A DNA stretch of 7,618 bases, taken from the NCBI GenBank assembly GCA_025356185.1, contig JANXUN010000611.1, positions 1 to 7,618 of the forward strand, given 5' to 3'. The translations under genes and the position numbers were made by a program. Positions 1 to 6,237 of this stretch are shown one piece after another (within the stretch, counting starts at the first letter, position 1; each line of letters begins with the position of its first letter). Origin of the DNA: Gemmatimonadaceae bacterium (GTDB lineage Bacteria > Gemmatimonadota > Gemmatimonadetes > Gemmatimonadales > Gemmatimonadaceae). Under the pieces are notes generated by a model. The model made no database searches. It was not told where the DNA came from and saw only the letters and a program-made list of their open reading frames with translations.

Positions 1-151
1 GACCTTCGGGAGGAATAGCCGTGAAGCCCGCGTTGATCTGCGGTATCACGATCATGAAGATGACGAGGAGCACGAGCATCACGTCGATCATGGGTGTGAC
101 GTTCGGATCGGCTTTGACCTGACTGCCGCCGCCTCCAGCGCCCATTCCCAT
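1..151 (-). CDS. exbD: ExbD, proton-channel subunit of the TonB energy system (N-terminal part only)
   Basis: This is the first 50 residues of an ExbD/TolR-family inner-membrane protein; the rest lies beyond the left edge of the window. ExbD forms a proton-driven complex with ExbB that energises TonB. A Gly-rich N-terminus (residues 4-9) is followed by the family signature NVTPMIDVMLVLLVIFM, which forms the single transmembrane helix (about 22-42). Asp23 in that helix corresponds to the essential protonatable Asp25 of E. coli ExbD. The ATG at 151-149 is chosen because a strong AAAGGAG ribosome site lies 7 bases upstream. A second ATG two codons later (145-143) is possible but worse placed. 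The gene starts 30 bases after exbB and is presumably co-transcribed with it. TolR is the alternative name, but the neighbouring tonB genes favour ExbD. Confidence 0.93.
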   Translation of the reverse strand, partial: MGMGAGGGGSQVKADPNVTPMIDVMLVLLVIFMIVIPQINAGFTAIPPEG

Positions 152-158
152 AGTGAGA

Positions 159-165
159 CTCCTTT
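159..165 (-). promoter_or_regulatory. Shine-Dalgarno site of exbD
   Basis: The minus strand reads AAAGGAG, 7 bases before the exbD ATG at 151. It is the best ribosome binding site in the window and fixes the exbD start. Most other genes here have weak sites or rely on stop/start overlap. Confidence 0.8.
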
Positions 166-181
166 GGTTAGAGCGAGTGGG

Positions 182-913
182 TTAGTGCGAGACCGGCGCG
201 CCCTGCGCCGTGTTAAACTCACGCGTGAAGCGCGAGCGACCGAACTCACCCGAGACACCCTTGATCAAGTAGTCGATCATTTCCTTGGAGGTGTACGTCA
301 TTTCGGCCGTGAGGTTATCAATCTTCGTCTGGAAGAAGTTGAACGACCACACTGCGGGAATGGCGACGCCGATACCGATGGCTGTCGTGATCAGGGCTTC
401 TGCAACACCGCCGGCGATTGCCGAGATACCACCAGCGCCTGACGTGGCCATGCCGGTGAACGAGTTGACGATACCCATCGTGGTGCCGAGCAGTCCGACG
501 AACGGCGCCGTCGCACCAACGGTGGCAAGAACACCGAGCCCGCGCTTGAGATCAACGATCGTCATCAGCATTTCACGCTCAACAGCACGCTCGGCCGAAT
601 TGATGTCGGCAACCGTCACTGAACCATCCTGGATGAGCGGGCGAATTTCGCCAAGAGCACCACCAAGAACTCGGGCGACGTGCGACTTCTTGTAGCCTTC
701 GGCCAGCTTGATGGCTTCGCCGAGGTTGTCTTCTTCGAGGAACTGCGAAAATTCTGGTGCGAACTTACGCGTTTCTGCCTGCGCCTTGCGCAGCGACCAC
801 CACTTCGAAATCAGAACGGTGAATGAGAAAGCTGACATAGCGAGCAGCGTCATCACGATGCCCTTGGCAAACCAACCCATCGACTGATACAGCCCCATCA
901 ATGACGTGTTCAT
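182..913 (-). CDS. exbB: ExbB, proton-channel subunit of the TonB energy system (MotA/TolQ/ExbB family)
   Basis: A 243-residue inner-membrane protein of the MotA/TolQ/ExbB family; the length is normal for ExbB (about 240). Three membrane segments are visible: about 14-36, 127-153 and 172-195, with a large cytoplasmic loop between the first two. The second carries the family motif GATAPFVGLLGTTMGI (133-148), and the third begins AEALITTAIG (171-180). Thr135, Glu173 and Thr178 correspond to E. coli ExbB Thr148, Glu176 and Thr181, which line the channel. The ATG at 913 lacks a clear Shine-Dalgarno sequence (only GGA about 12 bases upstream). tonB ends 36 bases upstream and exbD begins 30 bases downstream, so the three form a tonB-exbB-exbD operon. 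TolQ is the other family possibility, but no tolA, tolB or pal lies nearby. The style of the protein resembles Gemmatimonadota ExbB. Confidence 0.95.
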   Translation of the reverse strand: MNTSLMGLYQSMGWFAKGIVMTLLAMSAFSFTVLISKWWSLRKAQAETRKFAPEFSQFLEEDNLGEAIKLAEGYKKSHVARVLGGALGEIRPLIQDGSVTVADINSAERAVEREMLMTIVDLKRGLGVLATVGATAPFVGLLGTTMGIVNSFTGMATSGAGGISAIAGGVAEALITTAIGIGVAIPAVWSFNFFQTKIDNLTAEMTYTSKEMIDYLIKGVSGEFGRSRFTREFNTAQGAPVSH

Positions 914-949
914 GGCGTGTTTTTTCCGAAGAACGTGAAAAAGAACGAA

Positions 950-1666
950 CTAGCGATTCAACGAGAACTGGAACGGCTGCTGCACGAGCTGCTTCACTTT
1001 TCTGCCGCCTACTTCAGCGGGTAAGAACCGCATCCGTGTCAGCGCGTTCTTCACAGACGTCGTGAACAAATCGTTGTCTGACTTCAGCGCCTTGAAGGTG
1101 CTCATGTCGGCGCGACCCGTTGTATCCACGACGAACTGCGCCATTACCTGCCCTTCAATGCCGGCAGAGCGCAGCATGTCCGGGTACGCGGGGCCCTGAG
1201 AGCCCGGTGCCGCGACCACCGGCTTTTCTACCTGGAAGTCGAAGTACGGCTGATCACCCTGTGGAACCGGACCTTTTCCGCCTTCCACACCTTTCGACGT
1301 ACCACCTGCAACACCCTTGCCTGAGAAGTCCGCATCGTCGGTCACCTTCTTCGACAAGTCGATGTCAGGAATGACGTTAGGAATTTCGACCGGCGCCGAG
1401 AGGACGATGAATCCCTTGGGCGGTGGCGGAGCGACCGTCTGGTCTGGTGGTGGGGGTGGCTTGTCGGGCTCGGGCGGCTTGGGTTCGTCCTTTTTCACCT
1501 CGACGAAATCGACCTTTTCCTCTCGTTTTTCATCCTTGGCTATTCCCGCGTTCGCTGTGACGATTACTAATGCAGTCACAATGACAGCGTGAAAGACGAC
1601 CGAGGTTACGGTCCCCCCACCGCGCTTCTGCTTCTTCGCCTTCGATTCAAGCAGGTTATTAAACAT
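950..1666 (-). CDS. tonB: TonB, periplasm-spanning energy transducer
   Basis: A 238-residue TonB. It carries energy from ExbB/ExbD across the periplasm to outer-membrane TonB-dependent receptors. A basic cytoplasmic N-terminus (KKQKR, 11-15) precedes one membrane helix (about 20-41) with the SxxxH motif (Ser22, His26) known to be needed for coupling to ExbB/ExbD. A charged and proline-rich spacer follows (about 44-84, with DEPKPPEPDKPPPPP), then a Gly-rich linker (115-135). The C-terminal TonB domain covers about 146-238: it begins QVEKPVV, passes through YPDMLRSAGIEG (161-172) and FVVDTTGR (178-185), and ends with RFLPAEVGGRKVKQLVQQPF (213-232). The ATG at 1666 has no strong ribosome site. 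A second, related TonB-like gene lies 167 bases upstream. exbB follows after 36 bases. Confidence 0.93.
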   Translation of the reverse strand: MFNNLLESKAKKQKRGGGTVTSVVFHAVIVTALVIVTANAGIAKDEKREEKVDFVEVKKDEPKPPEPDKPPPPPDQTVAPPPPKGFIVLSAPVEIPNVIPDIDLSKKVTDDADFSGKGVAGGTSKGVEGGKGPVPQGDQPYFDFQVEKPVVAAPGSQGPAYPDMLRSAGIEGQVMAQFVVDTTGRADMSTFKALKSDNDLFTTSVKNALTRMRFLPAEVGGRKVKQLVQQPFQFSLNR

Positions 1667-1738
1667 CTCGCTTGTCCGGGGTACGAGTCACAACAACATG
1701 CGGACCGCGAGCGGAGCGCTCGTGGAACCGATGTCGCG

Positions 1739-1766
1739 ATTCTACGTCGAGCACATGAAGCAGCAA
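1739..1766 (-). promoter_or_regulatory. weak sigma70-type promoter candidate upstream of tonB
   Basis: On the minus strand, TTGCTG (1761-1766) and TAGAAT (1739-1744) are separated by 16 bases. The -10 matches the consensus at 5 of 6 positions; the -35 matches only at TTG. A start near 1732 would leave an untranslated leader of about 65 bases before tonB. It would allow tonB-exbB-exbD to be expressed apart from the genes upstream. The evidence is consensus matching by eye only, and short matches of this kind are common by chance. Confidence 0.3.
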
Positions 1767-1796
1767 TAGCAAAAACATTAGGATCGCATTAACCCG

Positions 1797-1827
1797 ACGT
1801 GATTGCCCTTAAAGTGAATTCTCACGT
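1797..1827. repeat. inverted repeat after the TonB-like gene
   Basis: ACGTGA at 1797-1802 and TCACGT at 1822-1827 are perfect inverted copies with a 19-base loop. A competing smaller hairpin uses GTGA (1814-1817) with TCAC (1822-1825). The repeat starts 7 bases beyond the stop codon of the upstream gene and ends before a short T-run on the minus strand (the A-run at 1771-1775 on the plus strand). The T-run is about 20 bases from the stem, so it does not make a standard intrinsic terminator. Its role is unknown; it could be a weak processing or attenuation site, or chance. Confidence 0.3.
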
Positions 1828-1833
1828 AGCCCG

Positions 1834-2544
1834 TCAGTGCAAATCAAATCGAAATGGAAGCCGTACGAGTTGCCTCACCTTTCTGCCGTGTGCTTCGGCC
1901 GGAATGAATCGCAGTTTCGCGAGCACTGCGCGCACGGACTGCGTGAAGAGGTCGTGATCGGATTGCACCTTGCGCACCGACTCCAGTTCGATGCGTCCTA
2001 ATGTGTCGACGACGAAATCCATCATCACGCCGCCGCTGACTCCGGCGGCTCGCAACGCGGCGGGAAATGATGGCACCGCGCTGCCTTGCGCCATCACGAC
2101 CGCTTTCTCGACCTGTTCGCTGTTCAATACGGCGTTCCCGTCGGTCGGCACGCCGGCGCCAAACGTGCTCGTGCCGTTGCCGGCGTATCTGCTCGCGGAG
2201 AATTCCGTGTTCTGCGAGACAGGACGCGACAAGTCGACGTCGGGAATTCCGACCGTGATTTGTGGCGCAACTATTAATGGAGTTGTCGTGGACGCGCCCG
2301 ATGACATCACGCGATTCGGATTCGCTCGCGCGGACGACGACTGAACTGTCTGTTGCGTGATCACATTCACGCGCGGCGCAACGTACGTGAGTCGCGTGAC
2401 GTCTGGCTGCGTGATCGCGTGATGTGTCGTGGCCGTCATCGCGATGGCGGCGCTGATCAATCCGGCGTGCACCATCGTCGACACAGCGGAACTGCCAACG
2501 CGCGGCGAAAACGCCACATTTGATTCGATCAAGTGCTCTAGCAT
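1834..2544 (-). CDS. TonB-like paralogue lacking the proline-rich spacer
   Basis: A 236-residue protein clearly related to the TonB encoded next to it. About half of the last 90 residues are identical by eye, including QVEK, FVVDT-GR, DLFT-SV and GRKV-QLV--PF. It starts MLEHLIES against MFNNLLES. The SxxxH motif of the membrane helix sits at the same residues (Ser22, His26) in a helix of about 20-39. The spacer differs: instead of a Pro/Lys/Glu-rich rod it has a Ser/Thr/Asn/Gln-rich stretch (about 44-90) with few prolines. An open frame extends upstream to 2700, but the ATG at 2544 is chosen because GGAG lies 6 bases before it and because alignment with the paralogue begins exactly there. The function is probably energy transduction to a particular receptor, but the short flexible spacer makes its reach uncertain. 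It may instead be a decaying or specialised copy. Confidence 0.85.
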   Translation of the reverse strand: MLEHLIESNVAFSPRVGSSAVSTMVHAGLISAAIAMTATTHHAITQPDVTRLTYVAPRVNVITQQTVQSSSARANPNRVMSSGASTTTPLIVAPQITVGIPDVDLSRPVSQNTEFSASRYAGNGTSTFGAGVPTDGNAVLNSEQVEKAVVMAQGSAVPSFPAALRAAGVSGGVMMDFVVDTLGRIELESVRKVQSDHDLFTQSVRAVLAKLRFIPAEAHGRKVRQLVRLPFRFDLH

Positions 2545-2550
2545 ACGGCG

Positions 2551-2554
2551 CTCC
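2551..2554 (-). promoter_or_regulatory. Shine-Dalgarno site that fixes the TonB-like start
   Basis: GGAG on the minus strand lies 6 bases before the ATG at 2544. It supports this start over the in-frame ATG codons up to 2700, which would overlap the end of the upstream kinase gene and add 52 residues with no counterpart in the paralogue. Confidence 0.65.
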
Positions 2555-2588
2555 GGCACAAGGAAAGTGAACCACAAGTCCTGTACCG

Positions 2589-2618
2589 ATGATACGATTG
2601 GCAGATTAGCGCCGATTA
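2589..2618 (-). promoter_or_regulatory. candidate activator-dependent promoter: tandem direct repeat plus -10
   Basis: On the minus strand, TAATCGGC (2611-2618) and TAATCTGC (2601-2608) form a direct repeat with 7 of 8 identical bases and a 10-base period. Six bases further on is TATCAT (2589-2594), a 5-of-6 match to a -10 box. The repeat covers the place where a -35 box would lie, and no good -35 is present. That arrangement is known for promoters activated by OmpR/PhoB-type regulators, which bind one-turn-spaced repeats as tandem dimers. A start near 2582 would give a leader of about 37 bases for the TonB-like gene. An OmpR-type regulator is encoded a short way upstream. This is a pattern match only. 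Confidence 0.35.
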
Positions 2619-2626
2619 TCGAATCG
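2613..2626. repeat. 5-bp-stem inverted repeat directly after the kinase stop codon
   Basis: CGATT, ATCG, AATCG forms a small hairpin immediately after the TAA at 2629-2627. No T-run follows, so it is a poor terminator. It overlaps one copy of the direct repeat described for the TonB-like promoter and may be part of the same operator, or chance. Confidence 0.25.
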
Positions 2627-4192
2627 TTAAGCGCTCGATGATGACTGCATGACGTTTTGATTGACTCCGCGGTTGATGCCCGCCGCGCTCCCATCATCAA
2701 GTGCCGCGTTTGAATCGATCGCGATGTACTCGCCCGTCATCCCGGAACCCGGCGCACCGGCCAATGGCAACGTGACCGTGAACGTACTGCCACGACCTAA
2801 ACGCGATGTCACATTCAGCTGACCGCCGTGCGCTTGCGCAATCCACTGACAGATCGCGAGCCCCAAGCCAAAACCGCCGCGCTCCGACGCGCGAGATCGC
2901 ACGCGATCGGCGCGCCAAAAGCGCTCAAACACAAACGGAAGATCAGCCGCCGCGATCCCAATGCCGGTGTCTTCGACTTCAACCGTCACGATCTCTTCGC
3001 CGCGAGTGAGTGAAATCGTGACGCGCCCGCTGTGCGACGTGTACTTGATGGCGTTGGTGACCAGATTAAGCAATAGCTGTCGCAGTCGCGTCACATCGCC
3101 AAGCACGTCCGCGTCTTCAATCACCGGCGCGTCAATCTCAAGCTCTGCATCTTCGCCAAGCAGTCGTGCCGTTTCGACAACTTCGCGCACCAACGGCGCC
3201 ATCGGCACCGGTTCGCGATAGAGATCAAATCGGCCTTCGTCGGCACGCGCGAGAGTTAACAGCGAGTCCACCAAGTCGGCCATGCGCGTGACTTGCTGGA
3301 GCGCCTCCTCAAGCGCAACAGCCCGCTCCACCTCAGAAGATAGCGGTGACATCGTGCGCTCGATGTCAGCGCGCATCACGGCGAGCGGCGTCTTGAGTTC
3401 GTGACTCGCATCGGCAGTAAAGCGCCGCAGCGCGCCGAATGACGATTCCAATCGCACGATCATTTCGTTGAGCGTGAGCGCAAGACGCGCGAGCTCTTGA
3501 CCGGCCGCCCCGATATTCAACCGACGATGCAGCGATCGTCCATCGGAGATCGCTTCCACCTGATCGACCATGCGATCAATCGGTCGAAATGATCGTCCGG
3601 CAATAACCCACGCGAAAATCATCGATACGCCAAGCAGCAGCGGCGTGACTATCAGCGTCGTCGACACCAGTTCCCGCGGCGTAAAACTGATGGCGTCCAT
3701 GCTTTGACCGGCAAAGACGCGATAGCGCGCATCGTTTGAAAGCACCACTTCGCGTGCCGCCAGCAGCACATCGCCGTCAAACGTGGCGACGATCACTGGT
3801 GCGGCGTTGGCTATTGCGGCGCGCGCGGCGTTACTAAACTGCTCGCGCCCTTCGATCGACAGCGCTAACACCGCGTTCGACGCGTAGATGTCATACTTCG
3901 TACTGTCCTGCACCAGCACGTAGCCATCGAGCATCGACAGGAACGCGCGCATGCGCAGCGACACGGATCGAATCGCCAACGGGTCTTCTTGCGCAATCAC
4001 GGGTTCCGTACCAGTCGACCGCGCCAAATTGACCGCGCGCACTGCGTGATTGGCGACGGTTTCCACGCGCTGTTGCAACTCGTCCATCAGCGTCATGCGA
4101 CGCACGGTAAGCAGCGCCGCTGAAAACAGCAGCAGCGTCACCATCATGGCGCCGGTGTAGGCCAGCGTGAGTCGCGCGCGAATGGAGAGCAT
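2627..4192 (-). CDS. membrane-bound sensor histidine kinase (CusS/EnvZ type, HAMP)
   Basis: A 521-residue sensor kinase and the likely partner of the OmpR-family regulator encoded 12 bases upstream. Membrane helices at about 12-30 and 176-199 bracket a periplasmic sensor region of roughly 145 residues in which I recognise no domain. A HAMP linker (about 198-250) leads to the dimerisation helix with the H-box FTADASHELKTPLAVMR (phospho-acceptor His264). The ATP-binding domain shows the N-box LVTNAIKYT (Asn380), the G1 box VEDTGIGI (407-413), FERFWRADR (422-430) and the G2 box GGFGLGLAI (439-447). All catalytic motifs look intact. After the usual end of the domain (about residue 478) there is an extra tail of about 43 residues rich in Ser, Asn, Asp and Gly, ending QSSSSA. 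The ATG at 4192 has no clear ribosome site, but later Met codons would cut into the first membrane helix. Confidence 0.93.
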   Translation of the reverse strand: MLSIRARLTLAYTGAMMVTLLLFSAALLTVRRMTLMDELQQRVETVANHAVRAVNLARSTGTEPVIAQEDPLAIRSVSLRMRAFLSMLDGYVLVQDSTKYDIYASNAVLALSIEGREQFSNAARAAIANAAPVIVATFDGDVLLAAREVVLSNDARYRVFAGQSMDAISFTPRELVSTTLIVTPLLLGVSMIFAWVIAGRSFRPIDRMVDQVEAISDGRSLHRRLNIGAAGQELARLALTLNEMIVRLESSFGALRRFTADASHELKTPLAVMRADIERTMSPLSSEVERAVALEEALQQVTRMADLVDSLLTLARADEGRFDLYREPVPMAPLVREVVETARLLGEDAELEIDAPVIEDADVLGDVTRLRQLLLNLVTNAIKYTSHSGRVTISLTRGEEIVTVEVEDTGIGIAAADLPFVFERFWRADRVRSRASERGGFGLGLAICQWIAQAHGGQLNVTSRLGRGSTFTVTLPLAGAPGSGMTGEYIAIDSNAALDDGSAAGINRGVNQNVMQSSSSA

Positions 4193-4204
4193 GACGCGCC
4201 GCGT

Positions 4205-4873
4205 CTACGCCCGAACCATATAACCCACGCCGCGCACAGTCGTGATCAACTTCTTGTCATGCGCCGCGTCAATTTTTTTTCGCAAGTGATTGATCACAAC
4301 ATCGACAATGTTCGTGCCAGGGTCAAAGTGATAACCCCACGCGTATTCCGTAATGAGCGTGCGGCTCATGACGCGCCCGGCATGCCGCATGAGATACTCC
4401 AGCACCGCAAACTCTTTCGGCGTGAGTTCAATCAACTCGCTTCCTCGTCGCACTTCGCGCGTCCCTTGATCCAGCACCAGGTCGTCGACCTTGAGCACCG
4501 GCGAGGCAAGCGCACGCGGCCGCCGCAACAGCGCCTCCGCGCGAGCCAACAGTTCTTCAAATGCGAACGGTTTGGTAACGTAGTCGTCGGCACCCGCGCG
4601 CAACGTTTCTACCTTCGCATCAACGGCGTCTTGCGCGGTCAACACCAACACCGGTCGCTCAAAGCCACGGGCGCGCAGCGTGCGCAATACGTCAAGTCCG
4701 TTGCGACCGGGCAAACGCATGTCGAGGATGATCAAGTCGTACGGCTGCGACAGCGCCATGCGTTCGCCATCGATGCCGTTCGCAACAAGATCTGTTTGCC
4801 AACGCTGCTCTTCTAACCCTCGGCGCACAAACTCGCCAACAGTCGGATCGTCTTCGATAACCAGTATTCTCAT
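4205..4873 (-). CDS. OmpR-family response regulator (receiver plus winged helix)
   Basis: A 222-residue two-domain regulator of the OmpR/PhoB class and of normal length. The receiver (about 1-115) has the acidic pair Asp8/Asp9, the phosphorylation site Asp51 in LIILDMRLPG, Thr79 in VLVLTAQD and Lys101 in VTKPF. The C-terminal winged helix (about 125-222) carries the usual ELTPKEFAVLEYLMRHAG and ends VRGVGYMVRA. Its partner is most likely the membrane kinase encoded 12 bases downstream; the pair resembles CusRS or QseBC in layout. The start codon overlaps the stop of the preceding NtrC-like gene (ATGA, 4870-4873), so translation is probably coupled to it. Targets are not shown by the sequence, but a one-turn-spaced direct repeat upstream of the TonB-like gene is a candidate binding site. 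Confidence 0.95.
   Translation of the reverse strand: MRILVIEDDPTVGEFVRRGLEEQRWQTDLVANGIDGERMALSQPYDLIILDMRLPGRNGLDVLRTLRARGFERPVLVLTAQDAVDAKVETLRAGADDYVTKPFAFEELLARAEALLRRPRALASPVLKVDDLVLDQGTREVRRGSELIELTPKEFAVLEYLMRHAGRVMSRTLITEYAWGYHFDPGTNIVDVVINHLRKKIDAAHDKKLITTVRGVGYMVRA
4870..4873 (-). other. ATGA stop/start overlap between the two response regulators
   Basis: TGA (4872-4870) ends the NtrC-like gene and ATG (4873-4871) begins the OmpR-type gene, sharing two bases. This indicates one transcript and likely translational coupling between regulators of two different families. Confidence 0.85.
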
Positions 4874-6237
4874 GGGCGCTTGAATCCGAATTCGCGAATT
4901 TTGCGATACAACGTTTTGGGAGAGATGCCAAGGATTTCAGACGCACGGCCTTGGTGCCACTGCGTGCGTGCTAACACCTCGGCGATGTGCTGACGTTCAA
5001 GCTCCGCGAGCGTCATCGCGGATGACATCACATCGCGAGCGCCCGACCACGCCTGCGTGTGCGCGTGCCCGTGAACATTGGCAAGATCGAGCGCCAGCGC
5101 GCGCGCCGAGATCTCGCCGTCGGTGGCAAGCATGGCGGCGCGCTCGACGACGCTCTTGAGTTCGCTGACGTTGCCAGGCCACGCGTAGCGCTCGAGTGTG
5201 TCGAGCGCGTCGGTGCTGAACTGTCGTCGACGCGAGCCCGATTGCATTTCGAGAAAGTGATCGGCGAGCAACCCGATGTCGGTGGAGCGATCACGAAGCG
5301 GTGGCAGCGTCACGCGAATTGTTTCGAGTCGGTGCGCAAACGTAGGCCGCACGCTCCCCGACGCGACGACGCGTGACCAGTCGTCGGCAGTTGACGCGAG
5401 GACGCGCGCGTCGATGCGAACGTGTTGAGCATCGCTTTTGCGTGCGTCCGCGCTGCGCAGCAATGTCTGCTCCAGCGCGTCCTGTACGTCAAGCGAGAGC
5501 TGTTCGACATTGGCGAGATATAGCGTACCGCCGTCGGCGAGCGAGAGCAGCCCAACCGGTTCCAGCAGCGCCTGTGCGTTATCGCGCGCGCAATCGATCG
5601 CGACGAACGCGCCAGTGGCTCGGTGACTGTGCGCGTGAATAAACCGCGCGACGTGGTGCTTGCCCGTACCAGCGTCCCCGCTGATCAGTACGCACGATGT
5701 ACTTGGACTCAGGCGCAGCAGCAGCGAGCGAACGGCTATAAGCGGCGCGAATTGCGTGAGAATCTCGGGGGCCGCTTGCGATCGCCGATCAAGCGCCTGC
5801 AGCACGTGATTGTCGCGCAGCAGCATGCGTTTTTCAAACGCGCGACGCACCAGTGCTTCGACTTCGGCCATGCGATAGGGTTTTGACACGCAGTCGTACG
5901 CGCCCAGCTTGAGCGCCGCGAGTGTCGTCTCAATCGTGCCGTTACCGGTGACGATCAGGATCTCGGGCGGAAGTGATTCTTCGCGTACACGCCGCAACAC
6001 CTCGAGCCCATCGACTTCGGGCATGACAACGTCAAGCAGCGCGACGTCAAACTGTTCGGCGAGCAATCGGTCGAGTGCCGCTCGCCCATCACGCACCAAC
6101 GTCACTGCACATCCTCGCGCGGACAAGTACTGCTCGAGAATCGCACCCAAGTGTACTTCGTCATCGGCGATGAGCACACGTATCGGCGCGACGACGTCGG
6201 CGGTCATAGCGGTATCCGTCGCGTCGCGCGTGGTCAT
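4870..6237 (-). CDS. NtrC-like response regulator with a degenerate AAA+ domain
   Basis: A 455-residue protein with the NtrC layout. The receiver (about 18-135) has Asp25/Asp26, the phosphorylation site Asp69 in ALLDVVMP, Thr97 and Lys119. The AAA+ domain (about 155-390) keeps Walker A, GDAGTGKH (187-194), and both arginines of the R-finger region (Arg297, Arg303). It has lost about 20 residues between Cys216 and Gly236, which removes the GAFTGA loop. Walker B is changed from the usual GTLFLDEI to GTLYLANV (237-244), so the acidic pair is gone. Sensor II reads WPGNVSEL (353-360), with Ser in place of Arg. The C-terminus (about 408-455) is an intact Fis-type helix-turn-helix, ASEILGISPKTLYRKI. 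The ATG at 6237 is chosen for the ATGA overlap with the upstream kinase; Met11 is an alternative. It probably controls transcription without sigma54, as known for R. capsulatus NtrC. The partner kinase is the PAS kinase encoded upstream. Confidence 0.93.
   Translation of the reverse strand: MTTRDATDTAMTADVVAPIRVLIADDEVHLGAILEQYLSARGCAVTLVRDGRAALDRLLAEQFDVALLDVVMPEVDGLEVLRRVREESLPPEILIVTGNGTIETTLAALKLGAYDCVSKPYRMAEVEALVRRAFEKRMLLRDNHVLQALDRRSQAAPEILTQFAPLIAVRSLLLRLSPSTSCVLISGDAGTGKHHVARFIHAHSHRATGAFVAIDCARDNAQALLEPVGLLSLADGGTLYLANVEQLSLDVQDALEQTLLRSADARKSDAQHVRIDARVLASTADDWSRVVASGSVRPTFAHRLETIRVTLPPLRDRSTDIGLLADHFLEMQSGSRRRQFSTDALDTLERYAWPGNVSELKSVVERAAMLATDGEISARALALDLANVHGHAHTQAWSGARDVMSSAMTLAELERQHIAEVLARTQWHQGRASEILGISPKTLYRKIREFGFKRP
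6234..6237 (-). other. ATGA stop/start overlap between PAS kinase and NtrC-like regulator
   Basis: TGA (6236-6234) ends the kinase and ATG (6237-6235) starts the regulator. This supports the choice of start for the regulator over the in-frame ATG further upstream at 6351, which lies inside the kinase gene. Confidence 0.8.

Noticed and set aside
1708..1722. A 6-bp-stem hairpin with a 3-base loop upstream of tonB, considered as a terminator
   Set aside because: No T-run follows on the minus strand, and a terminator there would cut the leader of the tonB transcript.
1844..2575. A 243-codon minus-strand frame overlapping the TonB-like gene
   Set aside because: It is Arg/His-rich with no domain; the TonB-like frame over the same bases matches its paralogue along its length. 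This is a shadow frame.
2601..2626. A Fur box in the AT-richer gap upstream of the TonB-like gene
   Set aside because: Only short GATAAT-like pieces are present; the 19-bp consensus or its hexamer array is not met. The direct repeat fits an OmpR-type site better.
2545..2700. The N-terminal extension of the TonB-like frame up to the ATG at 2700
   Set aside because: It overlaps the end of the kinase gene, has no matching part in the TonB paralogue, and the ATG at 2544 has a GGAG site 6 bases upstream.
4259..4816. A 185-codon plus-strand frame across the OmpR-type regulator
   Set aside because: It is antisense to a well-conserved regulator gene, has no recognisable domain and no ribosome site; typical of GC-rich antisense frames.
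4889..4900. A perfect 12-bp palindrome AATTCGCGAATT just before the OmpR-type regulator start
   Set aside because: It encodes the conserved Ile-Arg-Glu-Phe of the Fis helix, and one or two 12-bp palindromes are expected by chance in a window this long.
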